Assembly (NCBI GenBank): GCA_023398375.1
Contig: JAEWSH010000084.1
Coordinates: 186,001-250,000 of the forward strand
Source of the DNA: Bacillota bacterium
GTDB taxonomy: Bacteria > Bacillota > Clostridia > Lachnospirales > Lachnospiraceae
Reading direction: 5' to 3'
DNA: 64,000 bases
A model generated the notes under the pieces. It saw only the letters and a list, made by a program, of their open reading frames with translations. It had not been told where the DNA came from and did not search any database. The first letter of the stretch is position 1, and every line of letters begins with the position of its first letter. The position numbers and the translations under genes are program-made. Below, piece by piece: positions 8,427 to 17,335 of this stretch.

Positions 8427-9085
8427 TTAATTACTTCTGCTTACTGAATTTTCAGCTTGGCTCAACTTTTTATGAATACCGATCGCAAAGATGATGGTTA
8501 CAATGGTGGTCAATAAATCCGCAACAGCCTGAGAGTATATTATCCCTGTCAGTCCGAGCATTGTCGGCAAAAGTAAAATTACCGGAATAAACATAATTCC
8601 TTGACGGCATACGTACAAAATCCCGCCTGTCAGAGCTTTCCCCATAGCCAGATACAGCGTAGAATAAGTAAACTGCAATCCAAATGTAAAGAACATGATT
8701 GTATTTGCCCGAAGTGCCGGAACCGCAATGCTCAAAACCTGTGTATCATTACTGAACAAAGAAAGAATAGGATTTGCCAGCAGGAAGATAAGTGCCGTCC
8801 AGATCATACAAAATCCATGTAGGATGCTGCTCCGCTGCCGAAGGTCATGCCAAGTCCAATAATAATTTGTACGACAGGGAACGCGATAGATACAGCACCC
8901 ATCTGACTGGTACCGAGCCCCCCGACAAAGTAGGCGTCCACCACACTGTAAAGCGCTGAGACCATCATGCCGACCACGGTCGGCATTCCCATTTTAATTA
9001 GTAGCTTTGGGATTTTTTCATCCCTCATCATTTGAATTCTTTGGTCATTTGAGTTCATATTAATCAAATCCTTTCCTATTCGCAT
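8427..9085 (-). pseudogene. MATE-family efflux transporter, internally deleted and frameshifted
   Basis: The N-terminal part (9085 to about 8804) carries a normal MATE start: KIPKLLIKMGMPTVVGMMVSALYSVVDAYFVGGLG and on to GSGAASY. The frame then runs into a stop after four residues. The C-terminal third (8427-8807) continues in another frame from a MATE-like segment (ANPILSLFSND) to the end. A normal MATE has about 450 residues; roughly 220 in the middle are missing at the junction near 8810-8820. An internal deletion with frame loss explains this, so no working pump is expected. Confidence 0.8.
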
Positions 9086-9131
9086 AGCTAGTATACTCTT
9101 TGTTTGAAAATGTCTTTACAGATCCTATTTC

Positions 9132-9890
9132 TTATTGCTTCTTTTCAAGTATACCTGCAATAATCCTAGGAAAATTAATCATTAACTTATTTCTGTAACC
9201 AGGTACCACTATAAGTTTTTTACCTAATTTCCGGAAAGAATATTCTACCACTTGATCTGGTTCCATTATGAATGATTTTGGCGTTTGCACTCTTTTTACA
9301 GTATTAAAAACTTCAGTTTGATGAAAATTAGTATTTGTACCACCGGGATTCAGTGCTTGAACGATTACTCCTGTCCCCTGCAGTTCACGCTCAAGCACCT
9401 TTGCGAATACATTAACAAATGCTTTTGAAGCACAATAGGTTGCATTCCTCCTATATGGAACAAATGCGAATGTTGAGCTTACAAAAACTATACATCCTTT
9501 GTTTCTTGAAATCATATCCGGTAGTAAAGCTCGTGTTAATCGCATATGCGCGGAAATATGTACATTAACCATATTAAGTTGTTTATCGATATCTGACTCT
9601 GAAAAAATTTGTGGGACAGCAAATCCAGCGTTATTAACCAACATATCAATTGACCCCATATTTTTAAGTAATTCTATAAGTTTGCTAACGTCGTCATCTT
9701 TTGCTAAATCGGTAGGCAGCAATTCGACTGCCACATTGAATTGTGACTGTATTTCCTTTGACAGAGTCTCCATCTTTGATTGGTTTCTTGCAACCAATAT
9801 AAGATCCATTCCATTTGATGCCGCTTTTTTTGCAAAACTTGCGCCAATACCGCTAGACGCTCCTGTTATCAATATTTTTTTATTTAACAT
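9132..9890 (-). CDS. Short-chain dehydrogenase/reductase (SDR)
   Basis: 252 residues with a classical SDR fold: cofactor loop TGASSGIG (10-17), NNAG (86-89), catalytic S139, Y152 and K156 (YCASK). It resembles the DltE/YqjQ-type classical SDRs that use NAD(P)H on small carbonyl compounds or lipids; the substrate cannot be told. The ribosome binding site AAGGGAG precedes the ATG. A GTAGC-T-GCTATAC site at 9932-9944, 42 bases upstream of the start codon, matches the motif in the neighbouring marR promoter, so control by that MarR is inferred. Confidence 0.88.
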   Translation of the reverse strand: MLNKKILITGASSGIGASFAKKAASNGMDLILVARNQSKMETLSKEIQSQFNVAVELLPTDLAKDDDVSKLIELLKNMGSIDMLVNNAGFAVPQIFSESDIDKQLNMVNVHISAHMRLTRALLPDMISRNKGCIVFVSSTFAFVPYRRNATYCASKAFVNVFAKVLERELQGTGVIVQALNPGGTNTNFHQTEVFNTVKRVQTPKSFIMEPDQVVEYSFRKLGKKLIVVPGYRNKLMINFPRIIAGILEKKQ

Positions 9891-9931
9891 ATTATCATTC
9901 TCCCTTAATGGTAGTACTATTTAAATTGTGT

Positions 9932-9944
9932 GTAGCTGCTATAC
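9932..9944. promoter_or_regulatory. Candidate MarR operator upstream of the SDR gene
   Basis: GTAGCTGCTATAC is a near copy of the palindrome TATAGC-T-GCTATA at 10590-10602 in the promoter of the adjacent marR gene. A weaker copy, AGCAGCTATAC, occurs at 10025-10035. Three related motifs within 0.7 kb, two of them in promoter positions, suggest a small regulon of the MarR at 10097-10579. Confidence 0.5.
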
Positions 9945-10096
9945 GTTTGATTTAAAAAAAAATTTAGCTTTGTTCGCTTCACTATTAGTTAAGGAGGTTT
10001 AGAATCAATGCACAGAAAGAGTGAAGCAGCTATACTCTTTCTGTATAAATACTCTACATTTGTAAGAACTAGCATATCATTATCGACCTTTCATAA

Positions 10097-10579
10097 TCAA
10101 AATTCAGTAGGTTCTTCTTTTTCAAAAGTGTCAATTTGCTCGTCAAGCGAGTTGAGAAAACTTTTCAGAAACGCTTTGTTTTCCTCTGTTGCATTTTCGA
10201 GTATGCCATTAAAAAGCTCATCATATTTCTGATGCAGCTTTTCATGATGCAGATATGCCGTTTCACCTTTTGAAGTCAGTCCTAGCACAAGTCTTGACAG
10301 ATTACGCGGATCGGTATCTTTGATGATCATGCCCTTATGCTCAAGCTTCATAATAATCTGGGAAACTGCGCCTTTCGTCACGCCCAGCATATCTGCCAAA
10401 CCCGTCACGTGAATACCTTCATTCTCTTTGATGGATTTGATCATGTGAATTTCAGCTTCGTATAATGGATGGTCCGTCCCATAATACCGAGTTTTCCTGT
10501 CAAGTACAGAAATCTTTGTAACGATCCGCAAAAAAGTGTAGCTCATTTTTGTTCTGTTTTTAAATTTCATATTCATCAT
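10097..10579 (-). CDS. MarR-family transcriptional regulator
   Basis: 160 residues with a central winged helix (about 45-110: helix-turn-helix in VTGLADMLGVTKGAVSQIIMKLEHKG, then a DPRNLSR wing) flanked by dimerization helices. Met codons 1, 2 and 4 are all possible starts. It is likely an autorepressor: a perfect TATAGC-T-GCTATA palindrome lies inside its own promoter. It sits between the SDR gene downstream and a DMT transporter upstream, all on the same strand, and probably controls the SDR gene as well. The ligand is unknown. Confidence 0.9.
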   Translation of the reverse strand: MMNMKFKNRTKMSYTFLRIVTKISVLDRKTRYYGTDHPLYEAEIHMIKSIKENEGIHVTGLADMLGVTKGAVSQIIMKLEHKGMIIKDTDPRNLSRLVLGLTSKGETAYLHHEKLHQKYDELFNGILENATEENKAFLKSFLNSLDEQIDTFEKEEPTEF

Positions 10580-10585
10580 AAAAAT

Positions 10586-10614
10586 AGCATATAGCTGCTA
10601 TACTCATTTGTCAA
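10586..10614 (-). promoter_or_regulatory. marR promoter with internal operator
   Basis: On the minus strand: -35 TTGACA (10609-10614), 17-base spacer, -10 TATGCT (10586-10591). The palindrome TATAGC-T-GCTATA (10590-10602) occupies the spacer and touches the -10 box, a position that would block RNA polymerase. This gives the marR gene its own promoter, separate from the upstream transporter gene. Confidence 0.65.
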
Positions 10615-10620
10615 GATATA

Positions 10621-11514
10621 TTATCCCTCCATGCCAAGGATTACGATACCAATTGCGGCAATGGCAATGACAAGATACTGCTTCCATGAGAGCTTTTCCT
10701 TCAATATAATTCTTGCCCATACAAGTGAAAAAATGCAGTAAGATGAAATCAATGGAGCCGCTACAATAGCGTTATTACCTAATGCATAAATATATGCAAA
10801 TTGTCCTGCAGTTTCAAATACACCTGCAAGCAGCTTTGGCTTTTCTGCAGAAAGCTTAATTTTTTGCTTTTTAACAAAGACTACATACACAAAAGCGAAA
10901 ATCGCCATGATTAAAAATGTAAATTCATATGCGATATTGGCAGATTCTTCTTTGATATACTTATCAAGAATCAAAGCATCTGCAAATGTACCCAGTCCAT
11001 CAATGATACAATAAAAAATGGGAAAAAAAACAGCAACAAAGCTGTGCGTATATTTTCTGTCCGGGACTATACCAGCTTGCATGCGTTCTGCATCATCCAG
11101 TTTCTTCTCAAAAACAGAAAGCAAAAAAATACCGATACATACCAACGCTACCGCAACAAATTGTAACCCGCTCATTGCCTCTTTCAGAATAAGAAAACAC
11201 AGAAGAGCGGCAACTGCGCCTGAGGAATTACAAATCGGCGTAGAAACGGAGAGCACTACATAACGCAGACCGACATAACCAAGTATCATTGCAAAAATAT
11301 ATAAAAATGATACTGGTAAATAGGTAAGGATATCTGAAAGTCTAAACTCAGCTCCACGGAAAAGTTCAATAATAGCGTGAATGCCCATAACTGTACCGAC
11401 TGCGATAGCCATTTTCCAATGGCTGTATTTGTCATCTGGCTTTGAACCTATCTTTGAAAAAAGGTCAGAGCCGCTCCAAAACATTATTGCAACAAGTGAA
11501 AACCAAAACCACAT
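10621..11514 (-). CDS. EamA/DMT-family transporter
   Basis: 297 residues with about ten hydrophobic segments arranged as two EamA repeats, the plan of drug/metabolite transporters. The first repeat ends near residue 137, and a short charged linker (EKKLDDAERMQAG) separates the halves. Substrates of this family range from amino acids to nucleosides and cannot be deduced here. It lies just upstream of the marR gene on the same strand, but that gene has its own promoter, so they may be transcribed separately. It begins with ATG after AGGAG. Confidence 0.85.
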   Translation of the reverse strand: MWFWFSLVAIMFWSGSDLFSKIGSKPDDKYSHWKMAIAVGTVMGIHAIIELFRGAEFRLSDILTYLPVSFLYIFAMILGYVGLRYVVLSVSTPICNSSGAVAALLCFLILKEAMSGLQFVAVALVCIGIFLLSVFEKKLDDAERMQAGIVPDRKYTHSFVAVFFPIFYCIIDGLGTFADALILDKYIKEESANIAYEFTFLIMAIFAFVYVVFVKKQKIKLSAEKPKLLAGVFETAGQFAYIYALGNNAIVAAPLISSYCIFSLVWARIILKEKLSWKQYLVIAIAAIGIVILGMEG

Positions 11515-11606
11515 TGTATTTCTCCTATCGTTACCGTTTCTATTTGAATATCACCAAATTGTATCATATTTCTATTATGACGCTTATATTTGTTCCCATT
11601 TCCCCG

Positions 11607-12503
11607 CTATATGTTTATTTTTTCCTGATGATCTGTCCAATACAAGGTAGCATCAAGATCAAATCTTTCTTTCAGTTCAACACACACCTTTTTTTGTATC
11701 TCTTGCATTTGTTCCACGTGAGATTTTTGATTCAGTAAGACCTGAATCATGGCTCTTCTTGATTCTGATCCATAGTCGTGTATCTCCAAGGTTTGTATAC
11801 CAGAAAAAATATCATATGCAAGTATGGTTCTTTCAACTTCTTTTAATAGATCCGCGTCTACACTTTTTCCCAGCAGCAGGCTCATATTTTCAATAAAAGA
11901 TGTAATTCCTGTCCATAGAATAAATCCTGCGATAATAAGTCCCACTAACCCATCCAAAGGAAAAGTAATAAAGGGTATGTCGACCAGCGATAGTAACGTC
12001 ATAAAAGTTATCAGCGCATCGGCAAAGTTATCTTTGGCTGCGGCGCTTAATGCTGCAGATCGTATCAGCTTGTTTTTACGTCGAATATAATAAGCCAATA
12101 CTAATTTAACTATGATTGCAGATATTGGTATAAAGAGCAGCATAACAGAAATATTAACTTCCTGTGGATGAATAATGCGTCCAAGTGCTGCTTTGCCAAA
12201 GGAAATTGCTGTTATGGAAACCAGTATGGATACAACAAAACCACTTATATATTCCATTCTGCCATGCCCGTAAGGGTGGTTTTTGTCTTTTCCTCTGGTA
12301 GCAAGACGAAAACCAATAAATATGACCAATGAGGATGTGCAATCCATGAAATTATTGAGGCCATCGGCTATTATAGCAATACTGTTGCTTGAGATTCCTA
12401 CTATAAATTTACCTGCAAAGAGAATGAGGTTTGCGAACAGACCCACTACTGCGATTCGGCAACCTGTCTTTTGACGCGAAGATGTAGTATTGTTTTTTAA
12501 CAA
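11607..12503 (-). CDS. Cation diffusion facilitator (CDF) metal exporter, probably Mn or Fe type
   Basis: 298 residues with the CDF membrane domain (six segments, motif HPYGHGRMEYISG) and a C-terminal cytoplasmic metal-sensing domain (from about 205). The transport-site residues are D47 and N51 in segment 2 (ADGLNNFMD) and D158 and D162 in segment 5 (KDNFAD). Zinc exporters usually have His at the first segment 5 position; an Asp/Asn set is typical of manganese and iron exporters. It follows the His-rich MarR gene after 11 bases, so the two form an operon that probably protects against metal excess. Confidence 0.88.
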   Translation of the reverse strand: MLKNNTTSSRQKTGCRIAVVGLFANLILFAGKFIVGISSNSIAIIADGLNNFMDCTSSLVIFIGFRLATRGKDKNHPYGHGRMEYISGFVVSILVSITAISFGKAALGRIIHPQEVNISVMLLFIPISAIIVKLVLAYYIRRKNKLIRSAALSAAAKDNFADALITFMTLLSLVDIPFITFPLDGLVGLIIAGFILWTGITSFIENMSLLLGKSVDADLLKEVERTILAYDIFSGIQTLEIHDYGSESRRAMIQVLLNQKSHVEQMQEIQKKVCVELKERFDLDATLYWTDHQEKINI

Positions 12504-12514
12504 TTTAATTCCTC

Positions 12515-13150
12515 CTATTCTGTATCATAAGAATGCGTACCTCTATGCGGACGCCTGCTATGATGATATTCGCTATGACGGTCTACATCATGATGGCTTC
12601 CATGCCCAGATACCTGACGCTGATTGTTTCCATAATCGTCTGTTCTCATTCTGAAGCCATGATGACCTCCCATATGACCAGCAAAGGAGCTATGATACAA
12701 CTCGCTATCACCAAACTTCTTCTCAAGTTCTACCGCTAAACGTTCCAGATATTCACTTAATTTTCCTTGCTCTTCATCATTAAGACAATCAAATAAATTA
12801 TCTGTATCTGACTGTTCCGTATCAATATCACCTGCCACTGCCATGCCCTCCGGAGTTAACTTGATATTCACAGCTCTGCGATCTTCTTTCGATATAGTTC
12901 GCGTGATATAACCGCTTCGCTCCAGCTTATTGAGCAATTCACCCAACGCTTGTTTACTCATATCTAAAAGATAAAGTAGTTCTTTTTGGCTAATCTCCGA
13001 CTGCATTTTTAAGATCGATAACACGCGCCCTTGTCCCCTGTATGGATTTCCGAATGGCCGGCGGCTTAAATATTGATTCATCTGATAGCGGTGAAGCAGC
13101 CCGCTTAAACGTGTAAATTGCTCCATTAAATTTTTTATTTGTTCACTCAT
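12515..13150 (-). CDS. MarR-family regulator with histidine-rich C-terminal tail
   Basis: 211 residues. The first 145 or so are an ordinary MarR: a winged helix with SQKELLYLLDMSKQALGEL as DNA-reading part and SKEDRRAVN as wing. The last 60 or so are unusual, rich in His, Arg, Gly and Asp with HMGGHH, HGSHHDVDRH and EYHHSRRPHRG, resembling metal-binding tails. Start 13150 is chosen because GGAGG lies 8 bases upstream, while the earlier ATG at 13165 overlaps that GGAGG. Its operon partner is a CDF exporter, so metal sensing by the tail is inferred. Confidence 0.88.
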   Translation of the reverse strand: MSEQIKNLMEQFTRLSGLLHRYQMNQYLSRRPFGNPYRGQGRVLSILKMQSEISQKELLYLLDMSKQALGELLNKLERSGYITRTISKEDRRAVNIKLTPEGMAVAGDIDTEQSDTDNLFDCLNDEEQGKLSEYLERLAVELEKKFGDSELYHSSFAGHMGGHHGFRMRTDDYGNNQRQVSGHGSHHDVDRHSEYHHSRRPHRGTHSYDTE

Positions 13151-13189
13151 TTGATTTACCTCCATTTGAATTATAGTGACCCATTCATA

Positions 13190-13248
13190 TAGTCAAGTAC
13201 TTTACTATATAATACAAGTACCTGACTATTTTGTCAAGTACTTTACTA
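13190..13248 (-). promoter_or_regulatory. Promoter of the His-rich marR-CDF operon with three tandem operators
   Basis: On the minus strand: -35 TTGACA (13232-13237), 17-base spacer, -10 TATTAT (13209-13214), a near-consensus promoter. Three copies of an imperfect palindrome built on AGTCAAGTACTTGACT cover it: 13232-13248 (overlaps -35), 13214-13228 (spacer) and 13190-13208 (overlaps -10 and the start site), each about 22 bases apart, two helical turns. This is a strong sign of cooperative autorepression by the encoded MarR. Confidence 0.75.
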
Positions 13249-13484
13249 TTTTATTTATGGAAAGTTCAGAGAGCTTTCTTATTAAAACAAAAAAGAGGCT
13301 ATTTTTTTTCATTAAAAAAAATATAACCTCATGATTGTTTTGCCTGATGGGCGATTTATTAAAATCTTAATCGCTTTTTCCTGTATTTGCCCTCAGTTGT
13401 ACGGAATATTATCCGCCCAAATTTAACTGAGAGAGGTATCCAATTGATACCTATGAATGAGAACCTATCGATTGATCTCCAAAG
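13249..13484. other. Intergenic region with an A/T-rich hairpin
   Basis: Nothing coding is supported. A hairpin at about 13295-13330 pairs GAGG...ATTTTTTTT with AAAAAAAAT...CCTC around a short loop and could end transcription from either side. The remainder shows no clear signal. Confidence 0.35.
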
Positions 13485-14234
13485 CTATTTGTTGAGTATT
13501 CTCTTTAAGTATGCGATATCTAACAAATTCACTGTTTCAAAATATCCTTTATAAAACACGCCCCAGTTATTGAAAACGCAAGGCAATTCCTTTGCTTTAT
13601 GTAGTGTATCCACTTGAATGAAAGATACAGGAACGTCATTTATTTCACAATACTGTTTTATCATCTCAATGTTTTGATAGATATAGGGGCATTGCATATC
13701 ATAATAAATCGTCAGCTCTTTGCTTTCAATTTTTTGTTTCTTAACATTTTGTGCGAACTTTGGCGTTGTTCCATCAAAAGAAAGTGCAAGCAATTCATAT
13801 CCATTATCGGTAGTATCAACAACCTCAAAGCCGAACTTCTTTGCAAATGATTGATCAGAAAGGAAAGATTTCTGTTTTTTTGCGCCGAGCATACAAATGC
13901 CGGATTTACCCTTTTCTTTGGCATCAGCCAAACAATACTCCATCAGCATTCTTCCAAATCCTTTTCCTTTGTAACTACCAGAGACCCATAAGCAATACAG
14001 GTAAAAATAGTTGTCACCGGTTATGGGAACCCAAGCCGTTTCAAGAGGCGCATATTCAATAAAAACCGTTGCCTTTGCATTTAGCTTCCTAAAGACATGA
14101 CCTTCCTTTAACCGGTCTGAAAGCCATTTTCGTTTTGCGTCAATACCATTATGAGGTTTTTGACTGCGTATAATACAGCATAAATGCTGATCGAAAAGAT
14201 TTTCTGTCGTTAAATTTACAAAATCAGTATCCAT
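13485..14234 (-). CDS. YoaP-like protein: GNAT acetyltransferase with C-terminal thioredoxin-like/YoaP domain
   Basis: 249 residues. The N-terminal 150 form a GNAT domain with the acetyl-CoA loop YKGKGFGRML (about 88-97). The C-terminal part starts with IYYDMQCPYIYQN, a beta strand followed by a CPY motif as in thioredoxin-like folds, and ends with the YoaP-type segment around LPCVFNNWGVFYKGYF. This architecture matches Bacillus YoaP-like proteins, whose substrate is unknown. Start 14234 is preferred: GGAGG is 6 bases upstream, whereas the ATG at 14240 abuts it. It is a single gene with no clear partner. Confidence 0.82.
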   Translation of the reverse strand: MDTDFVNLTTENLFDQHLCCIIRSQKPHNGIDAKRKWLSDRLKEGHVFRKLNAKATVFIEYAPLETAWVPITGDNYFYLYCLWVSGSYKGKGFGRMLMEYCLADAKEKGKSGICMLGAKKQKSFLSDQSFAKKFGFEVVDTTDNGYELLALSFDGTTPKFAQNVKKQKIESKELTIYYDMQCPYIYQNIEMIKQYCEINDVPVSFIQVDTLHKAKELPCVFNNWGVFYKGYFETVNLLDIAYLKRILNK

Positions 14235-14279
14235 ATACATCCTCCTTCAAGCCTACACTTGTATTCTTTTTTGTTTATA

Positions 14280-15491
14280 CTACGGTTTACCTATCTCAAT
14301 CAGCGAGCGCGCCCGGAGCAATGCGAGACCGCTGACGAATAATACCATGCCGGACGCAATCAACAGCCATTCAATTCGCACCACATCGCCCACGGGTCCA
14401 AATACAAACATTCCAAGCGGCATTGCCGCCCCACTGAACATCATCATCACGCTGAATACGCGTCCCATTTTATCCGGTTCGATCTTGCTCTGGAGCAACG
14501 TCATACTCGGTGTGTTAAACAATGGCATTGTAACACCGCAGATGAGCATTACGCCTAAATATACCCAAAAATCCGGCACTACACCGAGCAGAAAACCTGT
14601 GAAACCAAATAGGGCGCAAGCCATAGCAATCGTGTGCGCTTTATTTTTGAAACCACCCCACACAGAGATCAATATACCGCCTGCGACTGCGCCGATCGAA
14701 AATACAATTTCAATCGCCGTCAGCCGCCAAACATCATCGCCAAATGTACGGGCTGCCTGAAGTGGAGTAAGCAAAGCAGCAGGCGACGCGAAAAAACTGA
14801 AGAACGCACTGTAAATAATGATAAGTTTCAGCCATGCTTTGGAGTTGATATACCGCAACCCCTCGCGCATTTCGTGAAAGTATGCCTTTACACCATGTTT
14901 TACTTCTTCCGTGTGCGGAACGCCGGACACCTTAACAAATATCAGAACGATACTGATACCTATCACAGCAGTCACCACATCAATAAAAAAAATATACTCG
15001 ATAGGTTGAAATGACAGCAATGCACCCGCCGCCATTGGCGCAACAAACATATTCAGCGACTGGATTGAGCTTTGTATGCCATTTAACCGTTGCAAACTCT
15101 CCGGCGGCACGATCTGCGGTATCATTGCAGATACTGCTGGCTGCTGTACGCCCTGTCCTAACGACCGCGCAACAACAACGATGAACATAAGCCAGATATT
15201 TTTGTAACCCGAGATGTACGCAACCGCCAAGCCAAGCGTTATCAGCGCAATACACGCATCAGATATTACGATGAGGTATTTGCGATTGTACCTATCCGCC
15301 CATACGCCTGCAAACGGTGAAATCAGCGTCATTGGCAATAGCGCAGCGCAGGTGAACAGCGTCATAATTACAGCCGATTTGGTTTCAAGTGTAATTTGCC
15401 AAGTTATGGCATATTGTACGAGCATAGAACCGAACATTGACACAAACTGCCCAATGATATACAACATTGCATTACGTTTCCAGTTAGTCAT
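14280..15491 (-). CDS. MFS efflux transporter (Mef/Tet-like)
   Basis: 403 residues with twelve predicted membrane segments and the loop 2-3 motif GVWADRYNRKYLI, a form of the MFS motif A seen in drug/proton antiporters. The N-terminal half (VQYAITWQITLETKSAV) resembles macrolide or tetracycline exporters of the MFS_3 group. A marR gene lies 47 bases upstream on the same strand and probably represses it. By eye the gene is richer in G+C than the AT-rich marR before it, which hints that the two halves of the locus have different histories. The substrate is not determined. Confidence 0.87.
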   Translation of the reverse strand: MTNWKRNAMLYIIGQFVSMFGSMLVQYAITWQITLETKSAVIMTLFTCAALLPMTLISPFAGVWADRYNRKYLIVISDACIALITLGLAVAYISGYKNIWLMFIVVVARSLGQGVQQPAVSAMIPQIVPPESLQRLNGIQSSIQSLNMFVAPMAAGALLSFQPIEYIFFIDVVTAVIGISIVLIFVKVSGVPHTEEVKHGVKAYFHEMREGLRYINSKAWLKLIIIYSAFFSFFASPAALLTPLQAARTFGDDVWRLTAIEIVFSIGAVAGGILISVWGGFKNKAHTIAMACALFGFTGFLLGVVPDFWVYLGVMLICGVTMPLFNTPSMTLLQSKIEPDKMGRVFSVMMMFSGAAMPLGMFVFGPVGDVVRIEWLLIASGMVLFVSGLALLRARSLIEIGKP

Positions 15492-15538
15492 TCCAGCACC
15501 TTTCCTCTATTGGCAGTTAAGCAGTTATCAGAACACCT

Positions 15539-16003
15539 TTATCTTTTGTTCGGCGGCTCCTTCATTACCAATTGATCAAAATCTGCATTTCTGGCTTTTT
15601 CTGCCATAATATGAAGCTTACTAAGCACGAATTCTTGCGTTTCTTTATCTATTCCATCTGAAATATAATCTATCCATTTTTCTATCAGATAAAAAATTTG
15701 CTCTTTATATTCCTTTCCTTTATCTGATAAATAAAGGTTTTTAGCTCTTTTATCTTTTTCGCAAACTTTTCTTACTACAAAATCTTTATTTACCAGCGAA
15801 TTTATAGTTTTCGTAGTTATTGATTTATCAATCAGAAGATTGGAAGCAAGCTTCTCCTGATTGATTCCCTCATTATCATACAAATTTACTATAAATATAC
15901 ATTCCCAGTAATCTAAATCTATCGCTTTAAAAGCAAGATTAATATAAGTTTGAAGTTGTCTGTTCAAAATCCCAAAAAATCTTGTATCATGTTTTATATC
16001 CAT
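15539..16003 (-). CDS. MarR-family transcriptional regulator
   Basis: 154 residues, rich in Lys and Ile. The winged helix (about 45-105) has INQEKLASNLLIDKSITTKTINSLVNKDF as helix-turn-helix and EKDKRAKN as wing. It is transcribed with the MFS gene downstream and stands divergent from the esterase-aquaporin genes, whose promoter carries two palindromes of MarR type about 0.3 kb away. It is therefore inferred to control both sides. A very AT-rich 280-base gap lies upstream; no ligand can be named. Confidence 0.88.
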   Translation of the reverse strand: MDIKHDTRFFGILNRQLQTYINLAFKAIDLDYWECIFIVNLYDNEGINQEKLASNLLIDKSITTKTINSLVNKDFVVRKVCEKDKRAKNLYLSDKGKEYKEQIFYLIEKWIDYISDGIDKETQEFVLSKLHIMAEKARNADFDQLVMKEPPNKR

Positions 16004-16281
16004 TCTTGTCTTTGTATAATCGAATTAACTTACTATGCTGATTTGATTATATTTTTCCTTTCTTTTTTCCTATTTATACTGCAAGTTCTATGCCCCATTA
16101 AAATACTTAAAGCATTTTAATTGATTTGTTATTTCAACTATATTATATATGTTTTAATAAATATTGTCAACTTATTGCATCCGTACAGTTTATTCATTTC
16201 TCAAGTAAATATAATAAGTTTCTTATACTAATGTTAGTCTTTAAATATAATTTTATAATATTATCATTTAAATTTAATCTA

Positions 16282-16337
16282 ATATTAGTTGACATTTTCA
16301 ACTAATATGATTATAATTTCGTCATTAGTTAACTAAT
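16282..16337 (+). promoter_or_regulatory. Esterase-aquaporin promoter with two MarR-type operators
   Basis: A full-consensus promoter: TTGACA (16289-16294), 17-base spacer, TATAAT (16312-16317). An inverted repeat with 11-base arms, ATATTAGTTGA and TCAACTAATAT (16282-16308, 5-base gap), covers the -35 box and spacer. The perfect palindrome ATTAGTTAACTAAT (16324-16337) covers the start-site region. Both share the half-site ATTAGTT, which supports a single repressor, most simply the divergent MarR. The AT-rich stretch 16004-16281 holds no other supported feature. Confidence 0.75.
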
Positions 16338-16370
16338 ATAAATTTATTATTAAGAAAGAAGGTTTTTATT

Positions 16371-17318
16371 ATGCCGTTAAATTCAATATTTAACAAATTA
16401 CTGGAAACAGATTTTGACAGTATGTATTCCCTTAGTATTGAACAGTTTAGAGAGTATTATGAAAAAAGCTGGGATGATTTTAAAGGAGATGTAATTGACG
16501 TAGGAACTGTGATCAATCGTACCATTAAAACTGCAAAAAGAGATACTCCAATCAGAATTTATAACCCCAAAACCAAGGGTATTCACCCTGCATTTATTTG
16601 GATACACGGAGGAGGATTTATTTTTGGAAGCATGGAAGTTTACGATTCTATATGCCGCAAAATAACAAATAAAGTGAATTGCACGGTAATATCCATCGAT
16701 TATGGTCTGTCTCCAGAACATAAATTTCCTGATCCGGGAGAAGAATGTTATTCCGTTATAAAATGGGTGTATGACAATGCAGCAGAATTAAATATACAGC
16801 CGGATAAAATTGCGGTTGGTGGTGACAGTGTTGGCGGAACACTTACGGCAGCGGTAACTCAGATGGCAAGAGAAAGAAAAGAATTTTCAATTACTTATCA
16901 GGTATTGATCAATACAATGTTTGATCTGCTTGGAATAACAAAGCCTTTATCCAGAGTAGAAAACGCAAAGGGATACAGACTGGAAACACATGCAATTGAA
17001 GGATGGTATGTCCCTAAATATTTAAATGATTTAAGCGAAGCTAAGAATCCATTCGCTTCACCATTACTTGCAGAAACTTTCAGTGATCTTCCTGATGCAT
17101 GCATTATTACCTGTGAATATGATCCGTTAAGAGATGAAGGGGAGCATTATGCAAAGAACTTATCAGAAGCTGGTGCTGATGTATGCCTTAAAAGATATGA
17201 CGGAATCATTCACGGCTTTTTCAATATGCAAAGAACGGTTGAGGAAGCCCGGGATGCTCTCGATTTGGTATGTGCAAAATTAAATGAAGCTTTACATCCT
17301 GTAAAACAGCTATATTGA
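16371..17318 (+). CDS. Alpha/beta hydrolase, HSL-type esterase/lipase
   Basis: 315 residues. It carries the oxyanion-hole motif HGGG (79-82), the nucleophile elbow GDSVGG (S153), the acid residue in CEYDPLRDEG (D251 or D255) and the catalytic His in IIHGFFN (H281), the hallmarks of the hormone-sensitive-lipase family of carboxylesterases. No signal peptide is seen, so it acts in the cytoplasm on small esters. It is followed after 17 bases by a glycerol/water channel gene under the same promoter, suggesting that a glycerol ester or a similar small ester may be the substrate; this is inference. Confidence 0.92.
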   Translation: MPLNSIFNKLLETDFDSMYSLSIEQFREYYEKSWDDFKGDVIDVGTVINRTIKTAKRDTPIRIYNPKTKGIHPAFIWIHGGGFIFGSMEVYDSICRKITNKVNCTVISIDYGLSPEHKFPDPGEECYSVIKWVYDNAAELNIQPDKIAVGGDSVGGTLTAAVTQMARERKEFSITYQVLINTMFDLLGITKPLSRVENAKGYRLETHAIEGWYVPKYLNDLSEAKNPFASPLLAETFSDLPDACIITCEYDPLRDEGEHYAKNLSEAGADVCLKRYDGIIHGFFNMQRTVEEARDALDLVCAKLNEALHPVKQLY

Positions 17319-17335
17319 GGTAGGAGGATTAACAC

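Noticed and set aside
10008..10232. Plus-strand frame of 74 codons with AAGGAGG about 10 bases before the ATG
   Set aside because: It runs antisense through the marR gene, is Ser/Phe-rich as expected of a complementary strand, and matches nothing known. The ribosome site may be left over from a lost gene.
13295..13330. Miniature transposable element
   Set aside because: The A/T-run hairpin is short, shows no target-site duplication and no second copy in the window; a terminator is simpler.
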